Source: Terriglobia bacterium (lineage in GTDB: Bacteria > Acidobacteriota > Terriglobia > UBA7540). From it: a stretch of 5,873 bases of DNA. The notes under the pieces were generated by a model. It saw only the letters and a list, made by a program, of their open reading frames with translations, was not told the DNA's origin and searched no databases. The DNA lies in contig JASHTR010000438.1 of NCBI GenBank assembly GCA_030040455.1, positions 1 to 5,873 of the forward strand, in the 5' to 3' direction. Position 1 is the stretch's first letter; each line of letters opens with the position of its first letter. Shown here in pieces: positions 1 to 5,873 of this stretch. The position numbers and the translations under genes are program-made.

Positions 1-60
1 TTGAAGAAAGGGCAGCAGAGCCTGAAGAAGGGACAACAGACCCTGAAAAAGGCGCAAGGT
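1..60 (+). repeat. Tandem 21-bp repeat, three units, in frame
   Basis: Units lie at 1-21, 22-42 and 43-60 or 63, encoding LKKGQQS, LKKGQQT and LKKAQGV. The codons differ between units (for example AAG-AAA against AAG-AAG, and CAG-CAG against CAA-CAG). This points to an old duplication kept at the protein level rather than a fresh DNA repeat. The array may continue upstream of the window. Confidence 0.6.
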
Positions 61-201
61 GTGCTCCAAGCCAACAAGGTCGCCGTCAAAGCGAAGGGAG
101 CAATCCCTGCCAAACAGCGTGCCCAGCTTCAGCATGACGCCAATCAAGCCCGCCGTGCGATCAATCAGTTAAACCACGCCAAGAAGGCTCAGAGCCAGTA
201 G
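1..201 (+). CDS. C-terminal part of a Lys/Gln-rich heptad-repeat protein, function unknown
   Basis: The reading frame is open to the window edge and ends at TAG 199-201. The TTG at 1-3 could be a start, but more likely this is the tail of a gene that begins outside the window. The 66 visible residues are very basic (12 Lys, 3 Arg, 1 Asp) and rich in Gln and Ala. They fall into seven-residue units whose first residues are L, L, L, L, V, P, L, A, L, which suggests a helical or coiled-coil tail broken by the Pro at residue 36. The first three units are near-identical (LKKGQQS, LKKGQQT, LKKAQGV). About 68% of third codon positions are G or C by hand count, which supports real coding. I do not recognise the family. 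The charge would fit binding to nucleic acid or another polyanion, but that is inference. It converges with gyrB across a 73-bp spacer. Confidence 0.55.
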   Translation: MKKGQQSLKKGQQTLKKAQGVLQANKVAVKAKGAIPAKQRAQLQHDANQARRAINQLNHAKKAQSQ

Positions 202-274
202 TTTTCAGAAGATATAGATGGCGCTTGCCGCCTTCGCGGGAATAACCGCCCAAAGTGTCGCGCCGGCGGAGGGG

Positions 275-2713
<2,439 letters not shown>

Positions 2714-2717
2714 TCAG

Positions 2718-3833
2718 CTACACCCGCATGGGCATGACCACATAGCGGTAGCGGCAAGAGTCGTCCTCTGAAGGACGCAGTTGCCCGGCGCTCTGCTCGT
2801 CTTTCAGCTCAAGTCGGATTTTTTCGCTTTCCCCGATAGCATCCAGAAATTCAAGAATGTACTGGTAGTTAAACCCGATCTGCATGTCCTCGCCGTCGTA
2901 GCTAACCTCCAGCGCTTCGTTTGCTTCTCCCAACTCGCCACTCGATGAAGAAATCTCAAGCCTTCCCTTCACCAGTTGAAAGCGGACGGCGCGGGTCCGC
3001 TCATCTGAAAGTAGAGCGACCCTGCGAAGGGCTCCTGCGACCTGCTCTTTATTAATCTCCACGATACGGTTATTATCACGAGGCAGCACCGCCTCATAAT
3101 TTGGAAATTGGCCGGTCAGGACGCGGGCAATCAGCCTCCGATGGCCCGCTAAAAAGAATAGGTGGCTTTCATCTTCTGAAAACTGAATGGCCGCGTGGTC
3201 GCCACCCTGCGCCAAAAGACGATGAACCTCTCCCATTGCCTTTCGTGAAATCAACACACGCAACTCGTTGTTGAGCCCTTCCACCTGGGTTTCCCGCTCC
3301 ACCTGAGCGAGGCGATGGCCGTCCGTCGCAACCATCAAAACCCGGTCAGGCTTTAGCAGTAAAAGCGCCCCGTTCAGCGTATACCGCGACTCGCCGCTGG
3401 CAATCGCAAATCCGGTCCTTTGAATCATTGTCGCCAGCACACCCGCGGGAATAGTGGCTAAAGGCGGGGGGACTTCCGGCAACGCCGGAAAGTTGTCCTT
3501 CGCCATTCCCGCCAACCGGAAAGATGAACGCTCGCAGACCACCTGGACGGAATGATTTTCAAGCGACTTCACGCGCACATCCGCTTCCGGCAGAGACCGG
3601 ACAATCTCCAAAAGCCGTTTCCCGGGAATGGTTAAACCCCCGGCATTCTTTACGCGGGCAACACAACCGCAACACAGCCCCAAATCAAGATCTGTAGCGC
3701 TCAGACGAACTTCAGAGTCAGCGGCCTCGACCAAAACGTTCGACAAAATGGGGATGGTCGTCTTTTTCTCCGCAACACCTTGCGCTAAGTCGAGTTCTTT
3801 TAGGAATTCAGAATTTTTAACTGTAAATTCCAT
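2718..3833 (-). CDS. dnaN: DNA polymerase III beta subunit (sliding clamp)
   Basis: DnaN forms the ring-shaped dimer that holds polymerase III and repair enzymes on DNA. The product has 371 residues (E. coli 366) and should fold as three similar domains at roughly 1-120, 121-250 and 251-371. The protein-binding cleft is present: TDGHRL at 170-175, the FPNYEAVLPRD segment at 243-253, and the C-terminal MPMR at 367-370 followed by a final Val. The N-terminal ATDLDLGL and the inner LLEIVRSLP segment are also typical. One oddity is a Cys54-Cys55-Gly-Cys57 cluster on the strand after ATDLDLGL. The start is ATG with the partial Shine-Dalgarno AGGTG 8 nt upstream. It is the second gene of dnaA-dnaN-gyrB, 202 bp from dnaA and 25 bp from gyrB. 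A candidate promoter and DnaA boxes lie in the gap upstream. Confidence 0.97.
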   Translation of the reverse strand: MEFTVKNSEFLKELDLAQGVAEKKTTIPILSNVLVEAADSEVRLSATDLDLGLCCGCVARVKNAGGLTIPGKRLLEIVRSLPEADVRVKSLENHSVQVVCERSSFRLAGMAKDNFPALPEVPPPLATIPAGVLATMIQRTGFAIASGESRYTLNGALLLLKPDRVLMVATDGHRLAQVERETQVEGLNNELRVLISRKAMGEVHRLLAQGGDHAAIQFSEDESHLFFLAGHRRLIARVLTGQFPNYEAVLPRDNNRIVEINKEQVAGALRRVALLSDERTRAVRFQLVKGRLEISSSSGELGEANEALEVSYDGEDMQIGFNYQYILEFLDAIGESEKIRLELKDEQSAGQLRPSEDDSCRYRYVVMPMRV

Positions 3834-3841
3834 ATCGATAA

Positions 3842-3846
3842 CACCT
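3842..3846 (-). promoter_or_regulatory. Partial ribosome binding site of dnaN inside a small hairpin
   Basis: The minus strand reads AGGTG, a one-mismatch Shine-Dalgarno, 8 nt before the ATG. Most of it lies in the 3' arm of a six-base-pair inverted repeat (3843-3859), so folding of the mRNA could hide it. Confidence 0.5.
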
Positions 3847-3859
3847 ATGTAAAATAGGT
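3843..3859. repeat. Inverted repeat ACCTAT-N5-ATAGGT before dnaN
   Basis: Arms at 3843-3848 and 3854-3859 are perfectly complementary with a 5-nt loop. It lies 10 bp upstream of the dnaN start codon. It can act as an RNA hairpin over the ribosome binding site or as a dyad for a DNA-binding protein; the sequence does not decide between these. The inner arms (CCTAT/ATAGG) recur at 3898-3915. Confidence 0.5.
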
Positions 3860-3860
3860 T

Positions 3861-3876
3861 AACAGAAGGAGCTGTT
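3861..3876. repeat. Inverted repeat AACAG-N6-CTGTT
   Basis: Perfect 5-bp arms at 3861-3865 and 3872-3876, immediately next to the ACCTAT dyad in the dnaN leader. Together they could form two adjacent small stem-loops in the 5' end of the dnaN mRNA. The arms are short, so the call is weak. Confidence 0.3.
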
Positions 3877-3880
3877 GATT

Positions 3881-3889
3881 TGTGGAAAA
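3881..3889 (-). promoter_or_regulatory. DnaA box TTTTCCACA
   Basis: Read on the minus strand this is TTTTCCACA, a full match to the relaxed E. coli DnaA-box consensus TTWTNCACA. It lies 48 bp upstream of the dnaN start codon in the AT-rich dnaA-dnaN gap and points the same way as those genes. Likely roles are origin recognition by DnaA or control of dnaN. Confidence 0.65.
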
Positions 3890-3897
3890 CACAAGAT

Positions 3898-3915
3898 CCT
3901 ATTCTGAGACATAGG
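3898..3915. repeat. Second inverted repeat CCTAT-N8-ATAGG
   Basis: Arms at 3898-3902 and 3911-3915 are the same five-base arms as the repeat at 3843-3859, with an 8-nt spacer. The two copies flank the DnaA box at 3881-3889. This looks like a repeated operator, but five-base arms are short enough that chance is possible. Confidence 0.35.
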
Positions 3916-3950
3916 CTTATGGCGACTCATCGGATAGCCGGGAATTAAAT

Positions 3951-3970
3951 TTCTGTGAGCTTCTGTGCAA
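3951..3970. repeat. Direct repeat TTCTGTG with 10-bp period
   Basis: TTCTGTG occurs at 3951-3957 and 3961-3967, one helical turn apart. The second copy overlaps the DnaA box at 3964-3972; the first keeps only the TGTG end of a box. This may be a weak half-site placed on the same DNA face. Confidence 0.35.
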
Positions 3971-3972
3971 AA
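3964..3972 (-). promoter_or_regulatory. DnaA box TTTTGCACA
   Basis: Read on the minus strand this is TTTTGCACA, also a full match to TTWTNCACA. It has the same orientation as the box at 3881-3889 and lies 83 bp from it, close to eight helical turns. It sits just after the candidate dnaN -10 element, at the expected start of transcription, so bound DnaA could repress dnaN. Confidence 0.6.
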
Positions 3973-3977
3973 GAGAA

Positions 3978-4005
3978 TCTATATTATGAATTCACCAGTT
4001 TTCAA
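3978..4005 (-). promoter_or_regulatory. Candidate dnaN promoter
   Basis: On the minus strand, TTGAAA (4005-4000, five of six matches to the -35 consensus) is followed after 16 bp by TATAGA (3983-3978, four of six matches to the -10 consensus). The segment is very AT-rich (about 25% G+C over 3971-4010). Transcription would start near 3971, giving a leader of about 138 nt. The same AT-rich stretch could instead be a DNA-unwinding element. Confidence 0.35.
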
Positions 4006-4035
4006 ATTTCGGATTATCCCACAATAACCCTAAAG

Positions 4036-5358
4036 CTAATTCAGACTGCTTGTTAGCTTGTTGATAAGTCTGTTTAAATCCCGGTCCGACTTTCGCAAGT
4101 CCTCAATCTTGTTAATGGAATGCAGAACGGTAGTGTGGTGCTTGCCTCCGAACTCGCGGCCGATCTGGGGCAGTGACGTTGGCGTGAGCTGCTTCGTTAG
4201 GTACATCGCAATTTGCCTTGGATAGGAGATTCTATGGCTGTTATCCTTGGACCTGAGCTGGGTCATGGTCAATCCAAATTCTTTGCACACAAGCCGCTGG
4301 ATATTATCAATGGACACGTGATGTTCATACGAGTCCATTACATTTTTGAGAACCTCCATCGCCATGCCCGGCGACATGGGTTCTCCCTTCATCGACGAAA
4401 ACGCCATGAGGCGCGTCAACGCCCCTTCAAGGTCCCGGATGCTGGACCTGATTTTTAAGGCGATGAATTCAGCGACCTCTTGCGATAGCGTAATGCCAAG
4501 CGCCTCGGCTTTTTTCTGCAGAATCGCTATTTTGGTTTCAAGGTCGGGAGGCTGGAGGTCGGCCGTAAGACCCCACGCAAAACGGGAACGCAGCCGCTCC
4601 TGGAGGGCGGGAATTTCCTTTGGAGGGCAGTCACTCGAGATCACCACCTGCTTTTGCGCCTGATAAAGAGCGTTAAAAGTATGAAAAAACTCCTCCTGGG
4701 TGCGTTCCTTGCCCGCGATGAACTCAATATCGTCCATGAGGAGGACGTCAACGTTTCGATATTTTTCCCGAAACGAGATCATGCGGTCATAACGCAATGA
4801 ATTGATCACCTCGTTGGTAAATACCTCGGATGAAACATACGCCAGCCGCATCTCCTTCCACTGGCCCTTGATCATTTGCCCGACCGCTTGCATGAGATGC
4901 GTCTTTCCAAGGCCGACGCCACCGTAAAGAAAGAGAGGGTTGTACCTTGTTGCGGGCGTTTGAGCCACTGCCCTCGCTGCCGCATGGGCAAATTGGTTGC
5001 AGGACCCGACAACAAAGGTGTCAAACGTATAGCGCGGATCAAGCTGGTGGGCCGTGGAGTCAAAATCCAGCTTGCCCTGCACTGCCTTTGGTCCCGCATG
5101 TGCCTCCAGCTTCTTCTCTGCTGACTCGTCTACGGTGTAGTCCACGCGGCGGAAGCCTAGCCGGAGCTCTCGAAGAGCGTCGTTAATCAGGGAACTGTAC
5201 TTTTCCTGGATCCAGTCCTGGAATTCCCGGTTAGGAACCTGCACCACAATACTGTCATTGGAAATATGGCTCAAGCGCGTTGGGCGCAACCAGGTCTGAT
5301 AACTTTGAGTATTAACCTTTGTCTTCAGATATCCTAGAATCTCTTGCCATGCATTCAT
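4036..5358 (-). CDS. dnaA: Chromosomal replication initiator protein DnaA
   Basis: DnaA is the AAA+ ATPase that binds DnaA boxes, melts the origin and helps load the replicative helicase. The product has 440 residues, on the short side (E. coli 467), mostly because the linker (domain II, about 75-105) is brief. Domain I is at about 1-75 (W..IL..L...... Y.TWL pattern). Domain III has Walker A GGVGLGKTH at 146-154 with Lys152, Walker B LLMDDIEF at 206-213 with Asp209-Asp210, sensor 1 around Asp243, the box VII arginine finger Arg259 and sensor 2 Arg308. Domain IV (about 345-440) has the helix-turn-helix and the signature FGGKHHTTVLHS at 403-414, where most family members read GGRDHTTV. The ATG start fits the family N-terminus; an in-frame TAA lies 18 codons upstream. 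No Shine-Dalgarno is visible before it. It diverges from kdsB and leads the dnaA-dnaN-gyrB set. Confidence 0.97.
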   Translation of the reverse strand: MNAWQEILGYLKTKVNTQSYQTWLRPTRLSHISNDSIVVQVPNREFQDWIQEKYSSLINDALRELRLGFRRVDYTVDESAEKKLEAHAGPKAVQGKLDFDSTAHQLDPRYTFDTFVVGSCNQFAHAAARAVAQTPATRYNPLFLYGGVGLGKTHLMQAVGQMIKGQWKEMRLAYVSSEVFTNEVINSLRYDRMISFREKYRNVDVLLMDDIEFIAGKERTQEEFFHTFNALYQAQKQVVISSDCPPKEIPALQERLRSRFAWGLTADLQPPDLETKIAILQKKAEALGITLSQEVAEFIALKIRSSIRDLEGALTRLMAFSSMKGEPMSPGMAMEVLKNVMDSYEHHVSIDNIQRLVCKEFGLTMTQLRSKDNSHRISYPRQIAMYLTKQLTPTSLPQIGREFGGKHHTTVLHSINKIEDLRKSDRDLNRLINKLTSSLN

Positions 5359-5484
5359 GGAAGCCAGCGCAGGAAAGGAGTGCTGAATAACCAGCGAATC
5401 GAAGCGGAGTCCTTAGGCCAAAGAGCGAATACGCGCCCGCCCCTGGAGATAGGGTGACGTCTCATGGCCCCAACTAACTCTTTT

Positions 5485-5494
5485 AATTGCAATT
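5485..5494. repeat. Perfect palindrome AATTGCAATT between dnaA and kdsB
   Basis: This 10-bp perfect palindrome lies in the most AT-rich stretch of the divergent spacer (about 22% G+C over 5471-5510), next to the predicted dnaA transcription start. AATTGCA recurs at 5530-5536. It may be an operator for dnaA or kdsB, though short AT-rich palindromes also arise by chance. Confidence 0.35.
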
Positions 5495-5501
5495 GGTTAA
5501 T

Positions 5502-5531
5502 ATAATAAGACGGTGACAAGCATCGAGTGAA
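5502..5531 (-). promoter_or_regulatory. Candidate dnaA promoter
   Basis: On the minus strand, TTCACT (5531-5526, four of six matches to the -35 consensus) is followed after 18 bp by TATTAT (5507-5502, five of six matches to the -10 consensus). Transcription would start near 5495, at the AATTGCAATT palindrome, with a leader of about 137 nt. The plus strand of the same stretch holds an exact TATAAT at 5501-5506 but no convincing -35 for kdsB. Confidence 0.3.
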
Positions 5532-5582
5532 TTGCACCCATTCATCAACAGATAACTATAACACGAAGTATTGAATCTTTCC

Positions 5583-5588
5583 AGGGAG
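5583..5588 (+). promoter_or_regulatory. Ribosome binding site of kdsB
   Basis: AGGGAG lies 8 nt before the ATG at 5597. This good spacing favours that ATG over the in-frame ATG two codons later at 5603. Confidence 0.65.
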
Positions 5589-5596
5589 TTTACACG

Positions 5597-5873
5597 ATGG
5601 CGATGCGAATAATCGGAGTGATCCCGGCGCGTCTTGAATCCGTCCGCTTGCCGCGCAAGCCCTTGCTCCCAATCTTGGGACGCCCGATGATCGCATGGGT
5701 GTACGCGCGGGCTCGGGCTGCGAAGCAATTCACAGATCTCCTGGTCGCAACCGATTCCGATGAAGTCCTTGAGTGGTGCCGCTCGCTCCGAATTCCGGCA
5801 ATGATAACTTCGCCCGCTCACCGCTCGGGCACAGAACGGATTTTCGAGGTGATGACGCGACAGTCGCGCGAAG
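5597..5873 (+). CDS. kdsB: 3-deoxy-manno-octulosonate cytidylyltransferase (CMP-KDO synthetase), N-terminal part
   Basis: KdsB activates KDO with CTP to give CMP-KDO and pyrophosphate, the sugar donor for the lipopolysaccharide inner core, in the cytoplasm. Only the first 92 codons are in the window, about a third of the usual 245-260 residues; the frame is open to the edge. The nucleotide-binding N-terminus is clear: VIPARLESVRLPRKPL (8-23, with Arg12, Arg17 and Lys21), the GRPMIAWVYARA segment (28-39), VATDSDEV (50-57) and HRSGTERI (75-82). The residue before His75 is Ala, where many homologues have Asp. The related CMP-sugar enzyme NeuA is less likely because IPAR...S.RLP.KPL followed by H.SGT.R is the KdsB pattern. 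It has a Shine-Dalgarno 8 nt upstream and diverges from dnaA across 238 bp. Confidence 0.93.
   Translation, partial: MAMRIIGVIPARLESVRLPRKPLLPILGRPMIAWVYARARAAKQFTDLLVATDSDEVLEWCRSLRIPAMITSPAHRSGTERIFEVMTRQSRE

Larger units (their letters stand above)
3834..4035. other. dnaA-dnaN intergenic region, candidate replication origin
   Basis: This 202-bp gap is about 37% G+C by hand count, well below the genes on either side. It has two perfect DnaA boxes (3881-3889 and 3964-3972) and a degenerate box-like TTATCCCACA at 4014-4023 with one extra base. It also has AT-rich stretches near 3941-3953 and 3971-4010, with AAATTTC repeated at 3947-3953 and 4004-4010. In many bacteria oriC lies beside dnaA, often between dnaA and dnaN. 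Two boxes are few for an origin, so it may be only a DnaA-regulated promoter region. Confidence 0.45.

Noticed and set aside
228..239. Small GC hairpin CCGC-CTTC-GCGG in the convergent spacer as a terminator
   Set aside because: The stem is only 4 bp and no T-tract follows on either strand; the CGCCGGCG palindrome at 261-268 also lacks one.
2743..2754. Tandem TAGCGG repeat
   Set aside because: It encodes Arg-Tyr-Arg-Tyr near the DnaN C-terminus and is coding sequence, not a separate repeat element.
4014..4023. TTATCCCACA as a third DnaA box
   Set aside because: It carries an extra C relative to TTATCCACA, which would break the spacing of base contacts; mentioned only as degenerate.
5483..5821. 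A 112-codon minus-strand frame opposite kdsB
   Set aside because: It lies antisense to the conserved KdsB N-terminus and has no family features.

Overview
This is a replication-initiation neighbourhood of a Gram-negative-type bacterium. Three complete core genes lie on the minus strand in the order dnaA (5358-4036), dnaN (3833-2718) and gyrB (2692-275). The start of a CMP-KDO synthetase gene (kdsB, from 5597, cut by the window end) diverges from dnaA. The last 66 codons of a Lys/Gln-rich protein (1-201) converge on gyrB. KdsB implies a KDO-containing lipopolysaccharide. GyrB has the long TOPRIM insertion seen in many Gram-negative enzymes. From remembered family sequences, GyrB and DnaA look most like Acidobacteriota (Terriglobia-like). 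That is an inference at about 0.5 confidence, with no search behind it.

Layout: 1-201 is the tail of an unrecognised coiled-coil-like basic protein. 202-274 is a short convergent spacer without a convincing terminator. 275-2692 is gyrB, with a GTG start. A 25-bp gap holding a strong Shine-Dalgarno separates it from dnaN, so recF, which often sits between dnaN and gyrB, is not here. The 202-bp dnaN-dnaA gap (3834-4035) is about 37% G+C by hand count. It holds two perfect TTWTNCACA DnaA boxes, an AT-rich stretch, a possible dnaN promoter and several short inverted repeats, so it is the best candidate for oriC and/or a DnaA-regulated dnaN promoter. The 238-bp dnaA-kdsB gap (5359-5596, about 47% G+C) has an AT-rich core at 5471-5510 with a possible dnaA promoter and a 10-bp palindrome, but no consensus DnaA box.

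Together, DnaA opens the origin and loads the helicase, DnaN clamps the polymerase to DNA, and gyrase supplies the negative supercoiling needed for opening and relieves supercoils ahead of the forks. KdsB is a neighbour with an unrelated role in outer-membrane synthesis. I see no mobile element, CRISPR array, RNA gene or new multigene system. The points worth a second look are mostly in the two intergenic regions.
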